Assembly: GCA_037783545.1 (NCBI GenBank)
Contig: JBBELK010001062.1
Coordinates: 45,342 to 109,341 of the forward strand
Direction of reading: 5' to 3'
Source of the DNA: Henricia sp. BOLD:AAB3569
Lineage: Eukaryota; Echinodermata; Asteroidea; Spinulosida; Echinasteridae
Length of the DNA: 64,000 nucleotides
The notes beneath the pieces are model-generated. The model saw nothing but the letters and a program-made list of their open reading frames with translations. It was not told the DNA's origin and did no database searches. Below, piece by piece: positions 33,540 to 45,088 of the stretch. The position numbers were made by a program, and so were the translations under genes. Within the stretch, counting starts at the first letter, position 1. Every line of letters starts with the position of its first letter.

Positions 33540-36500
33540 TTGTTAGGACAAGTGCGCAATATAGAGTCTTTGGAGCATGCAAAGTTTGAAGTTCGTCGGA
33601 ACATTTTTCGACCTCCAAATTTGCCGACGTTTGGACCACACTTTGACCAAAATCACGTCCTAAACTGGGCCGTGTCAACGACAGTCCGAAGGACTGAGCA
33701 TGCGCACGAGTCAGGAGTACACCAAAGAGGTGTGTACAGACAGCCACAGGTTGCGGGAGCATCCAGGATGCGCCAACCCCTTTTTTTCTAAACTCTGAAA
33801 TTTCTCTGCCATTTCCCGGCGAAAGTCTGTCAATTTTTTAGGACAAGTGCGCAATATAGAGTCTTTGGAGCATGCAAAATTTGAAGTTCGTCGGAACATT
33901 TTTCGACCTCCAAATTTGCCGACGTTTGGACCACACTTTGACCAAAATCCAGTCCCAAACTGGGCCGTGTCAACGACAGTCCGAAGGACTGAGCATGCGC
34001 ACGAGTCAGGAGTACACCAAAGAGGTGTGTACAGACAGCCACAGGTTGCGGGAGCATCCAGGAAGCGCCAACCCCTTTTTTTCTAAACTCTGAAATTTAT
34101 CTGCCATTTCCCGGCGAAAGTCTGTCAATTTTTTAGGACAAGTGCGCAATTTAGAGTCTTTGGAGCATGCAAAATTTGAAGTTCGTCGGAACACTTTTCG
34201 ACCTCCAAATTTGCCGACGTTTGGACCACACTTTGACCAAAATCCCGTCCCAAACTGGGCCGTGTCAACGACAGTCCGAAGGACTGAGCATGCGCACGAG
34301 TCAGGAGTACACCAAAGAGGTGTGTACAGACAGCCACAGGTTGCGGGAGCATCCAGGAAGCGCCAACCCCCTTTTTTTTCTAAACTCTGAAATTTCTCTG
34401 CCATTTCCCGGCGAAAGTCTGTCAATTTTTTAGGACAAGTGCGCAATATAGAGTCTTTGGAGCATGCAAAATTTGAAGTTCGTCGGAACATTTTTCGACC
34501 TCCAAATTTGCCGCCGTTTGGACCACACTTTGACCAAAATCCCGTCCCAAACTGGGCCGTGTCAACGACAGTCCGAAGGACTGAGCATGCGCACGAGTCA
34601 GGAGTACACCAAAGAGGTGTGTACAGACAGCCACAGGTTGCGGGAGCATCCATGAAGCGCCAACCCTTTTTTTCTAAACTCTGAAATTTCTCTGCCATTT
34701 CCCGGCGAAAGTCTGTCAATTTGTTAGGACAAGTGCGCAATATAGAGTCTTTGGAGCATGCAAAATTTGAAGTTCGTCGGAACATTTTTCGACCTCCAAA
34801 TTTGCCGACGTTTGGACCACACTTTGACCAAAATCCCGTCCCAAACTGGGCCGTGTCAACGACAGTCCGAAGGACTGAGCATGCGCACGAGTCAGGAGTA
34901 CACCAAAGAGGTGTGTACAGACAGCCACAGGTTGCGGGAGCATCCAGGAAGAGCCAACCCCCTTTTTTTCTAAACTCTGAAATTTCTCTGCCATTTCCCG
35001 GCGAAAGTCTGTCAATTTTTTAGGACAAGTGCGCAATATAGAGTCTTTGGAGCATGCAAAATTTGAAGTTCGTCGGAACATTTTTCGACCTCCAAATTTG
35101 CCGCCGTTTGGACCACACTTTGACCAAAATCCCGTCCCAAACTGGGCCGTGTCAACGACAGTCCGAAGGACTGAGCATGCGCACGAGTCAGGAGTACACC
35201 AAAGAGGTGTGTACAGACAGCCACAGGTTGCGGGAGCATCCATGAAGCGCCAACCCCTTTTTTTCTAAACTCTGAAATTTCTCTGCCATTTCCCGGCGAA
35301 AGTCTGTCAATTTGTTAGGACAAGTGCGCAATATAGAGTCTTTGGAGCATGCAAAATTTGAAGTTCGTCGGAACATTTTTCGACCTCCAAATTTGCCGAC
35401 GTTTGGACCACACTTTGACCAAAATCCCGTCCCAAACTGGGCCGTGTCAACGACAGTCCGAAGGACTGAGCATGCGCACGAGTCAGGAGTACACCAAAGA
35501 GGTGTGTACAGACAGCCACAGGTTGCGGGAGCATCCAGGAAGAGCCAACCCCCTTTTTTTCTAAACTCTGAAATTTCTCTGCCATTTCCCGGCGAAAGTC
35601 TGTCAATTTTTTAGGACAAGTGCGCAATATAGAGTCTTTGGAGCATGCAAAATTTGAAGTTCGTCGGAACATTTTTCGACCTCCAAATTTGCCGCCGTTT
35701 GGACCACACTTTGACCAAAATCCCGTCCCAAACTGGGCCGTGTCAACGACAGTCCGAAGGACTGAGCATGCGCACGAGTCAGGAGTACACCAAAGAGGTG
35801 TGTACAGACAGCCACAGGTTGCGGGAGCATCCATGAAGCGCCAACCCCTTTTTTTTCTAAACTCTGAAATTTCTCTGCCATTTCCCGGCGAAAGTCTGTC
35901 AATTTGTTAGGACAAGTGCGCAATATAGAGTCTTTGGAGCATGCAAAATTTGAAGTTCGTCGGAACATTTTTCGACCTCCAAATTTGCCGACGTTTGGAC
36001 CACACTTTGACCAAAATCACGTCCCAAACTGGGCCGTGTCAACGACAGTCCGAAGGACTGAGCATGCGCACGAGTCAGGAGTACACCAAAGAGGTGTGTA
36101 CAGACAGCCACAGGTTGCGGGAGCATCCAGGAAGCGCCAACCCCCTTTTTTTTTCTAAACTCTGAAATTTTCTGCCATTTCCCGGCGAAAGTCTGTCAAT
36201 TTTTTAGGACAAGTGCGCAATATAGAGTCTTTGGAGCATGCAAAATTTGAAGTTCGTCGGAACATTTTTCGACCTCCAAATTTGCCGCCGTTTGGACCAC
36301 ACTTTGACCAAAATCCCGTCCCAAACTGGGCCGTGTCAACGACAGTCCGAAGGACTGAGCATGCGCACGAGTCAGGAGTACACCAAAGAGGTGTGTACAG
36401 ACAGCCACAGGTTGCGGGAGCATCCATGAAGCGCCAACCCCTTTTTTTTCTAAACTCTGAAATTTCTTTGCCATTTCCCGGCGAAAGTCTGTCAATTTGT

Positions 36501-39500
36501 TAGGACAAGTGCGCAATATAGAGTCTTTGGAGCATGCAAAATTTGAAGTTCGTCGGAACATTTTTCGACCTCCAAATTTGCCGACGTTTGGACCACACTT
36601 TGACCAAAATCACGTCCCAAACTGGGCCGTGTCAACGACAGTCCGAAGGACTGAGCATGCGCACGAGTCAGGAGTACACCAAAGAGGTGTGTACAGACAG
36701 CCACAGGTTGCGGGAGCATCCAGGAAGCGCCAACACCTTTTTTTCTAAACTCTGAAATTTCTCTGCCATTTCCCGGCGAAAGTATGTCAATTTTTTAGGA
36801 CAAGTGCGCAATATAGAGTCTTTGGAGCATGCAAAATTTGAAGTTCGTCGGAACATTTTTCGACCTCCAAATTTGCCGACGTTTGGACCACACTTTGACC
36901 AAAATCCCGTCCCAAACTGGGCCGTGTCAACGACAGTCCGAAGGACTGAGCATGCGCACGAGTCAGGAGTACACCAAAGAGGTGTGTACAGACAGCCACA
37001 GGTTGCGGGAGCATCCAGGAAGCGCCAACCCCCTTTTTTCTAAACTCTGAAATTTCTCTGCCATTTCCCGGCGAAAGTCTGTCAATTTTTTAGGACAAGT
37101 GCGCAATATAGAGTCTTTGGAGCATGCAAAATTTGAAGTTCGTCGGAACATTTTTCGACCTCCAAATTTGCCGCCGTTTGGACCACACTTTGACCAAAAT
37201 CCCGTCCCAAACTGGGCCGTGTCAACGACAGTCCGAAAGACTAAGCATGCGCACGAGTCAGGAGTACACCAAAGAGGTGTGTACAGACAGCCACAGGTTG
37301 CGGGAGCATCCATGAAGCGCCAACCCCTTTTTTTTCTAAACTCTGAAATTTCTCTGCCATTTCCCGGCGAAAGTCTGTCAATTTGTTAGGACAAGTGCGC
37401 AATATAGAGTCTTTGGAGCATGCAAAATTTGAAGTTCGTCGGAACATTTTTCGACCTCCAAATTTGCCGCCGTTTGGACCACACTTTGACCAAAATCCCG
37501 TCCCAAACTGGGCCGTGTCAACGACAGTCCGAAGGACTGAGCATGCGCACGAGTCAGGAGTACACCAAAGAGGTGTGTACAGACAGCCACAGGTTGCGGG
37601 AGCATCCATGAAGCGCCAACCCCTTTTTTTTCTAAACTCTGAAATTTCTCTGCCATTTCCCGGCGAAAGTCTGTCAATTTGTTAGGACAAGTGCGCAATA
37701 TAGAGTCTTTGGAGCATGCAAAATTTGAAGTTCGTCGGAACATTTTTCGACCTCCAATTTTGCCGACGTTTGGACCACACTTTGACCAAAATCACGTCCC
37801 AAACTGGGCCGTGTCAACGACAGTCCGAAGGACTGAGCATGCGCACGAGTCAGGAGTACACCAAAGAGGTGTGTACAGACAGCCACAGGTTGCGGGTGCA
37901 TCCAGGAAGCGCCAACCCCTTTTTTTTTCTAAACTCTGAAATTTCTCTGCCATTTCCCGGCGAAAGTCTGTCAATTTTTTAGGACAAGTGCGCAATATAG
38001 AGTCTTTGGAGCATGCAAAATTGGAAGTTCGTCGGAACATTTTTCGACCTCCAAATTTGCCGACGTTTGGACCACACTTTGACCAAAATCCCGTCCCAAA
38101 CTGGGCCGTGTCAACGACAGTCCGAAGGACTGAGCATGCGCACGAGTCAGGAGTACACCAAAGAGGTGTGTACAGACAGCCACAGGTTGCGGGAGCATCC
38201 AGGAAGCGCCAACCCCTTTTTTTCTTCTAAACTCTGAAATTTCTCTGCCATTTCCCGGCGAAAGTCTGTCAATTTTTTAGGACAAGTGCGCAATATAGAG
38301 TCTTTGGAGCATGCAAAATTGGAAGTTCGTCGGAAAATTTTTCGACCTCCAAATTTGCCGACGTTTGGACCACACTTTGACCAAAATCCCGTCCCAAACT
38401 GGGCCGTGTCAACGACAGTCCGAAGGACTGAGCATGCGCACGAGTCAGGAGTACACCAAAGAGGTGTGTACAGACAGCCACAGGTTGCGGGAGCATCCAT
38501 GAAGCGCCAACCCCTTTTTTTTCTAAACTCTGAAATTTCTCTGCCATTTCCCGGCGAAAGTCTGTCAATTTGTTAGGACAAGTGCGCAATATAGAGTCTT
38601 TGGAGCATGCAAAATTTGAAGTTCGTCGGAACATTTTTCGACCTCCAATTTTGCCGACGTTTGGACCACACTTTGACCAAAATCACGTCCCAAACTGGGC
38701 CGTGTCAACGACAGTCCGAAGGACTGAGCATGCGCACGAGTCAGGAGTACACCAAAGAGGTGTGTACAGACAGCCACAGGTTGCGGGTGCATCCAGGAAG
38801 CGCCAACCCCTTTTTTTTTCTAAACTCTGAAATTTCTCTGCCATTTCCCGGCGAAAGTCTGTCAATTTTTTAGGACAAGTGCGCAATATAGAGTCTTTGG
38901 AGCATGCAAAATTGGAAGTTCGTCGGAACATTTTTCGACCTCCAAATTTGCCGACGTTTGGACCACACTTTGACCAAAATCCCGTCCCAAACTGGGCCGT
39001 GTCAACGACAGTCCGAAGGACTGAGCATGCGCACGAGTCAGGAGTACACCAAAGAGGTGTGTACAGACAGCCACAGGTTGCGGGAGTATCCATGAAGCGC
39101 CAACCCCTTTTTTTTCTAAACTCTGAAATTTCTCTGCCATTTCCCGGCGAAAGTCTGTCAATTTGTTAGGACAAGTGCGCAATATAGAGTCTTTGGAGCA
39201 TGCAAAATTTGAAGTTCGTCGGAACATTTTTCGACCTCCAATTTTGCCGACGTTTGGACCACACTTTGACCAAAATCACGTCCCAAACTGGGCCGTGTCA
39301 ACGACAGTCCGAAGGACTGAGCATGCGCACGAGTCAGGAGTACACCAAAGAGGTGTGTACAGACAGCCACAGGTTGCGGGTGCATCCAGGAAGCGCCAAC
39401 CCCTTTTTTTTTCTAAACTCTGAAATTTCTCTGCCATTTCCCGGCGAAAGTCTGTCAATTTTTTAGGACAAGTGCGCAATATAGAGTCTTTGGAGCATGC

Positions 39501-40050
39501 AAAATTGGAAGTTCGTCGGAACATTTTTCGACCTCCAAATTTGCCGACGTTTGGACCACACTTTGACCAAAATCCCGTCCCAAACTGGGCCGTGTCAACG
39601 ACAGTCCGAAGGACTGAGCATGCGCACGAGTCAGGAGTACACCAAAGAGGTGTGTACAGACAGCCACAGGTTGCGGGAGCATCCAGGAAGCGCCAACCCC
39701 TTTTTTTTCTAAACTCTGAAATTTCTCTGCCATTTCCCGGCGAAAGTCTGTCAATTTGTTAGGACAAGTGCGCAATATAGAGTCTTTGGAGCATGCAAAA
39801 TTTGAAGTTCGTCGGAACATTTTTCGACCTTTAAATTTGCCGACGTTTGGACCACACTTTGACCAAAATCCCGTCCCAAACTGGGCCGTGTCAACGACAG
39901 TCCGAAGGACTGAGCATGCGCACGAGTCAGGAGTACACCAAAGAGGTGTGTACAGACAGCCACAGGTTGCGGGAGCATCCAGGAAGCGCCAACCCCTTTT
40001 TTTCTTCTAAACTCTGAAATTTCTCTGCCATTTCCCGGCGAAAGTCTGTC
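33540..40050 (+). repeat. Alternating-dimer domain (about 593-bp period)
   Basis: Two monomer types alternate. One ends in 'catccatgaagc' and usually carries 'gccgccg'. The other begins with 'atttgttagg' and often carries 'aaaatcacgtccc'. Later dimers (37.7-39.7 kb) also carry 'ctccaattttgcc' and 'aaaattggaag', the latter persisting to about 40.1 kb. A dimer at 34721-35311 is repeated as 35312-35903. The long run of near-identical dimers indicates recent local homogenisation. Confidence 0.83.
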
Positions 40051-42277
40051 AATTTTTTAGGACAAGTGCGCAATATAGAGTCTTTGGAGCATGCAAAATT
40101 GGAAGTTCGTCGGAACATTTTTCGACCTCCAAATTTGCCGACGTTTGGACCACACTTTGACCAAAATCCCGTCCCAAACTGGGCCGTGTCAACGACAGTC
40201 CGAAGGACTGAGCATGCGCACGAGTCAGGAGTACACCAAAGAGGTGTGTACAGACAGCCACAGGTTGCGGGAGCATCCAGGAAGCGCCAACCCCTTTTTT
40301 TTCTAAACTCTGAAATTTCTCTGCCATTTCCCGGCGAAAGTCTGTCAATTTTTTAGGACAAGTGCGCAATATAGAGTCTTTGGAGCATGCAAAATTTGAA
40401 GTTCGTCGGAACATTTTTCGACCTCCAAACTTGCCGACGTTTGGACCACACTTTGACCAAAATCCCGTCCCAAACTGGGCCGTGTCAACGACAGTCCGAA
40501 GGACTGAGCATGCGCACGAGTCAGGAGAACACCAAAGAGGTGTGTACAGACAGCCACAGGTTGCGGGAGCATCCAGGAAGCGCCAACCCCTTTTTTTTCT
40601 AAACTCTGAAATTTCTCTGCCATTTCCCGGCGAAAGTCTGTCAATTTTTTAGGACAAGTGCGCAATATAGAGTCTTTGGAGCATGCAAAATTTGAAGTTC
40701 GTCGGAACATTTTTCGACCTCCAAATTTGCCGACGTTTGGACCACACTTTGACCAAAATCCCGTCCCAAACTGGGCCGTGTCAACGACAGTCCGAAGGAC
40801 TGAGCATGCGCACGAGTCAGGAGTACACCAAAGAGGTGTGTACAAACAGCCACAGGTTGCGGGAGCATCCAGGAAGCGCCAACCCCTTTTTTTTCTAAAC
40901 TCTGAAATTTCTCTGCCATTTCCCGGCGAAAGTCTGTCAATTTTTTAGGACAAGTGCGCAATATAGAGTCTTTGGAGCATGCAAAATTTGAAGTTCGTCG
41001 GAACATTTTTCGACCTCCAAATTTGCCGACGTTTGGACCACACTTTGACCAAAATCCCGTCCCAAACTGGGCCGTGTCAACGACAGTCCGAAGGACTGAG
41101 CATGCGCACGAGTCAGGAGTACACCAAAGAGGTGTGTACAGACAGCCACAGGTTGCGGGAGCATCCAGGAAGCGCCAACCCCTTTTTTTTTCTAAACTCT
41201 GAAATTTCTCTGTCATTTCCCTGCGAAAGTCTGTCAATTTTTGAGGACAAGTGCGCAATATAGAGTCTTTGGAGCATGCAAAATTTGAAGTTCGTCGGAA
41301 CATTTTTCGACCTCCAAATTTGCCGACGTTTGGACCACACTTTGACCAAAATCCCGTCCCAAACTGGGCCGTGTCAACGACAGTCCGAAGGACTGAGCAT
41401 GCGCACGAGTCAGGAGTACACCAAAGAGGTGTGTACAGACAGCCACAGGTTGCGGGAGCATCCAGGAAGCGCCAACCCCTTTTTTTTCTAAACTCTGAAA
41501 TTTCTCTGCCATTTCCCGGCGAAAGTCTGTCAATTTTTTAGGACAAGTGCGCAATATAGAGTCTTTGGAGCATGCAAAATTTGAAGTTCGTCGGAAAATT
41601 TTTCGACCTCCAAATTTGCCGACGTTTGGACCACACTTTGACCAAAATCCCGTCCCAAACTGGGCCGTGTCAACGACAGTCCGAAGGACTGAGCATGCGC
41701 ACGAGTCAGGAGTACACGGAAGAGGTGTGTACAGACAGCCACAGGTTGCGGGAGCATCCAGGAAGCGCCAACCCCTTTTTTTTCTAAACTCTGAAATTTC
41801 TCTGCCATTTCCCGGCGAAAGTCTGTCAATTTTTTAGGACAAGTGCGCATTATAGAGTCTTTGGAGCATGCAAAATTTGAAGTTCGTCGGAACATTTTTC
41901 GACCCCCAAATTTGCCGACGTTTGGACCACACTTTGACCAAAATCCCGTCCCAAACTGGGCCGTGTCAACGACAGTCCGAAGGACTGAGCATGCGCACGA
42001 GTCAGGAGTACACCAAAGAGGTGTGTACAGACAGCCACAGGTTGCGGGAGCATCCAGGAAGCGACAACCCCTTTTTTTTCTAAACTCTGAAATTTCTCTG
42101 CCATTTCCCTGCGAAAGTCTGTCAATTTTTTTAGGACAAGTGCGCAATATAGAGTCTTTGGAGTATGCAAAATTTGAAGTTCGTCGGAACATTTTTCGAC
42201 CTCCAAATTTGCCGACGTTTGGACCACACTTTGACCAAAATCCCGTCCCAAACTGGGCCGTGTCAACGACAGTCCGA

Positions 42278-42290
42278 AGGACTGAGCATG
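42278..42290 (+). repeat. Target-site duplication, left copy (aggactgagcatg)
   Basis: These 13 bp of satellite directly precede the SINE tail. The same 13 bp follow the SINE at 42572-42584, whereas an uninterrupted monomer has them once. This is the hallmark of target-primed reverse transcription. Confidence 0.95.
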
Positions 42291-42303
42291 TTGTTGTTGT
42301 TGT
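42291..42303 (-). repeat. SINE 3' tail, (CAA)n
   Basis: Four TTG units plus one T on the plus strand read as (CAA)4 at the 3' end of the minus-strand SINE. They directly abut the left target-site duplication. Confidence 0.92.
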
Positions 42304-42504
42304 ATATTTTATGGCATCTTCGGCAACTAAGGCCCTTTATGCCATCAACTATACGGTTTTAGCTTTAACTATATATTATCAACTTGAGATGACGAAGAAG
42401 GAGTTGCAGTTTTATAAGTGGGAGGAAAACCCCCAGAGAAATGCCCCAGGGGAAAACCCACGCGGTCAAGTAGGGACTGCAAACCCAATCCACGTACACG
42501 CCCC

Positions 42505-42515
42505 GGATTCGAACC
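42505..42515 (-). promoter_or_regulatory. Pol III B box of the SINE
   Basis: The minus strand reads GGTTCGAATCC, an exact match to the tRNA-gene B-box consensus GGTTCGANNCC. Confidence 0.92.
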
Positions 42516-42547
42516 CGGGACCCCAGAGGTGAAAGGCGAGGAAAGAA

Positions 42548-42558
42548 CCCGTACGCCA
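42548..42558 (-). promoter_or_regulatory. Pol III A box-like element of the SINE
   Basis: The minus strand reads TGGCGTACGGG, with two mismatches to the A-box consensus TGGCNNAGTGG. It lies about 43 bp upstream of the B box, near the usual tRNA spacing. Confidence 0.75.
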
Positions 42559-42571
42559 ACCCGACCGCCCC

Positions 42572-42584
42572 AGGACTGAGCATG
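42572..42584 (+). repeat. Target-site duplication, right copy (aggactgagcatg)
   Basis: This is identical to 42278-42290. The satellite monomer continues from here in register with 'cgcacgagtcagg'. Confidence 0.95.
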
Positions 42585-45088
42585 CGCACGAGTCAGGAGT
42601 ACACCAAAGAGGTGTGTACAGACAGCCACAGGTTGCGGGAGCATCCATGAAGCGCCAACCCCTTTTTTTTATAAACTCTGAAATTTCTCTGCCATTTCCC
42701 GGCGAAAGTCTGTCAATTTGTTAGGACAAGTGCGCAATATAGAGTCTTTGGAGCATGCACAATTTGAAGTTCGTCGGAACATTTTTCGACCTCCAAATTT
42801 GCCGACGTTTGGACCACACTTTGACCAAAATCCCGTCCCAAACTGGGCCGTGTCAACGACAGTCCGAAGGACTGAGCATGCGCACGAGTCAGGAGTACAC
42901 CAAAGAGGTGTGTACAGACAGCCACAGGTTGCGGGAGCATCCAGGAAGCGCCAACCCCCTTTTTTTTCTAAACTCTGAAATTTCTCTGCCATTTCCCGGC
43001 GAAAGTCTGTCAATTTTTTAGGACAAGTGCGCAATATAGAGTCTTTGGAGCATGCAAAATTTGAAGTTCGTCGGAACATTTTTCGACCTCCAAATTTGCC
43101 GCCGTTTGGACCACACTTTGACCAAAATCCCGTCCCAAACTGGGCCATGTCAACGACAGTCCGAAGGACTGAGCATGCGCACGAGTCAGGAGTACACCAA
43201 AGAGGTGTGTACAGACAGCTACAGGTTGCGGGAGCATCCATGAAGCGCCAACCCCTTTTTTTTCTAAACTCTGAAATTTCTCTGCCATTTCCCGGCGAAA
43301 GTCTGTCAATTTGTTAGGACAAGTGCGCAATATAGAGTCTTTGGAGCATGCAAAATTTGAAGTTCGTCGGAACATTTTTCGACCTCCAAATTTGCCGACG
43401 TTTGGACCACACTTTGACCAAAATCCCGTCCCAAACTGGGCCGTGTCAACGACAGTCCGAAGGACTGAGCATGCGCACGAGTCAGGAGTACACCAAAGAG
43501 GTGTGTACAGACAGCCACAGGTTGCAGGAGCATCCAGAAAGCGCCAACCCCTTTTTTTTTCTAAACTCTGAAATTTCTCTGCCATTTCCCGGCGAAAGTC
43601 TGTCAATTTTTTAGGACAAGTGCGCAATATAGAGTCTTTGGAGCATGCAAAATTTGAAGTTCGTCGGAACATTTTTCGACCTCCAAATTTGCCGACATTT
43701 GGACCACACTTTGACCAAAATCCCGTCCCAAACTGGGCCGTGTCAACGACAGTCCGAAGGACTGAGCATGCGCACGAGTCAGGAGTACACCAAAGAGGTG
43801 TGTACAGACAGCCACAGGTTGCGGGAGCATCCAGGAAGCGCCAACCCCCTTTTTTTTCTAAACTCTGAAATTTCTCTGCCATTTCCCGGCGAAAGTCTGT
43901 CAATTTTTTAGGACAAGTGCGCAATATAGAGTCTTTGGAGCATGCAAAATTTGAAGTTCGTCGGAACATTTTTCGACCTCCAAATTTGCCGACGTTTGGA
44001 CCACACTTTGACCAAAATCCCGTCCCAAACTGGGCCGTGTCAACGACAGTCCGAAGGACTGAGCATGCGCACGAGTCAGGAGTACACGGAAGAGGTGTGT
44101 ACAGACAGCCACAGGTTGCGGGAGCATCCAGGAAGCGCCAACCCCTTTTTTTTCTAAACTCTGAAATTTCTCTGCCATTTCCCGGCGAAAGTCTGTCAAT
44201 TTTTTAGGACAAGTGCGCAATATAGAGTCTTTGGAGCATGCAAAATTTGAAGTTCGTCGGAACATTTTTCGACCCCCAAATTTGGCGACGTTTGGACCAC
44301 ACTTTGACCAAAATCCCGTCCCAAACTGGGCCGTGTCAACGACAGTCCGAAGGACTAAGCATGCGCACGAGTCAGGAGTACACCAAAGAGGTGTGTACAG
44401 ACAGCCACAGGTTGCGGGAGCATCCAAGAAGCGCCAACCCCTTTTTTTTCTAAACTCTGAAATTTCTCTGCCATTTCCCTGCGAAAGTCTGTCAATTTTT
44501 GAGGACAAGTGCGCAATATAGAGTCTTTGGAGCATGCAAAATTTGAAGTTCGTCGGAACATTTTTCGACCTCCAAATTTGCCGACGTTTGGACCACACTT
44601 TGACCAAAATCCCGTCCCAAACTGGGCCGTGTCAACGACAGTCCGAAGGACTGAGCATGCGCACGAGTCAGGAGTACACCAAAGAGGTGTGTACAGACAG
44701 CCACAGGTTGCGGGAGCATCCAGGAAGCGCCAACCCCTTTTTTTTCTAAACTCTGAAATTTCTCTGCCATTTCCCTGCGAAAGTCTGTCAATTTTTGAGG
44801 ACAAGTGCGCAATATAGAGTCTTTGGAGCATGCAAAATTTGAAGTTCGTCGGAAAATTTTTCGACCTCCAAATTTGCCGACGTTTGGACCACACTTTGAC
44901 CAAAATCCCGTCCCAAACTGGGCCGTGTCAACGACAGTCCGAAGGACTGAGCATGCGCACGAGTCAGGAGTACACGGAAGAGGTGTGTACAGACAGCCAC
45001 AGGTTGCGGGAGCATCCAGGAAGCGCCAACCCCTTTTTTTTATAAACTCTGAAATTTCTCTGCCATTTCCAGGCGAAAGTCTGTCAAT

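Larger units (their letters stand above)
13574..42290 (+). repeat. Satellite array, middle block (about 97 monomers)
   Basis: The block runs from the 3' side of the LINE junction, where the satellite resumes at 'gtcaatttttt', to the SINE insertion. Orientation is the same as in the left block. From about 18.3 kb several linked variants appear: 'acacggaagagg' in place of 'acaccaaagagg', 'acccccaaatttggcg', 'catccatgaagc' followed by 'atttgttagg', and 'gccgccg'. These define the higher-order blocks listed separately. No gene is visible. Confidence 0.97.
42291..42571 (-). mobile_element. tRNA-derived SINE, 281 bp
   Basis: This non-satellite insert is flanked by perfect 13-bp target-site duplications. 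Read on the minus strand, it begins with GGGGCGGTCGGGTTGGCG, has A- and B-box-like elements about 43 bp apart, a GC-rich middle with CGTGGGTTTTCCCC and TTTTCCTCCCAC, an AT-rich 3' part, and a CAA repeat tail. SINEs of this kind are transcribed by RNA polymerase III and moved by a partner LINE's enzymes (family knowledge). The middle recalls a central segment common in many marine-animal SINEs, but I cannot name the family. The 3' end does not resemble that of the LINE at 10498-13573, so that LINE is not obviously its partner. Apparent open frames crossing it (such as 41843-42532, plus) are satellite-SINE chimeras. Confidence 0.92.

Noticed and set aside
41843..42532. 229-codon plus-strand frame across satellite and SINE
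   Set aside because: It is a chimera of two monomers and the antisense of the SINE. The SINE ends and target-site duplication explain the sequence fully.
42291..42571. A functional tRNA gene
   Set aside because: The B box is perfect, but the A box is imperfect, no cloverleaf with a plausible anticodon arm was found by eye, and the sequence continues into a SINE body with a (CAA)n tail and target-site duplication.
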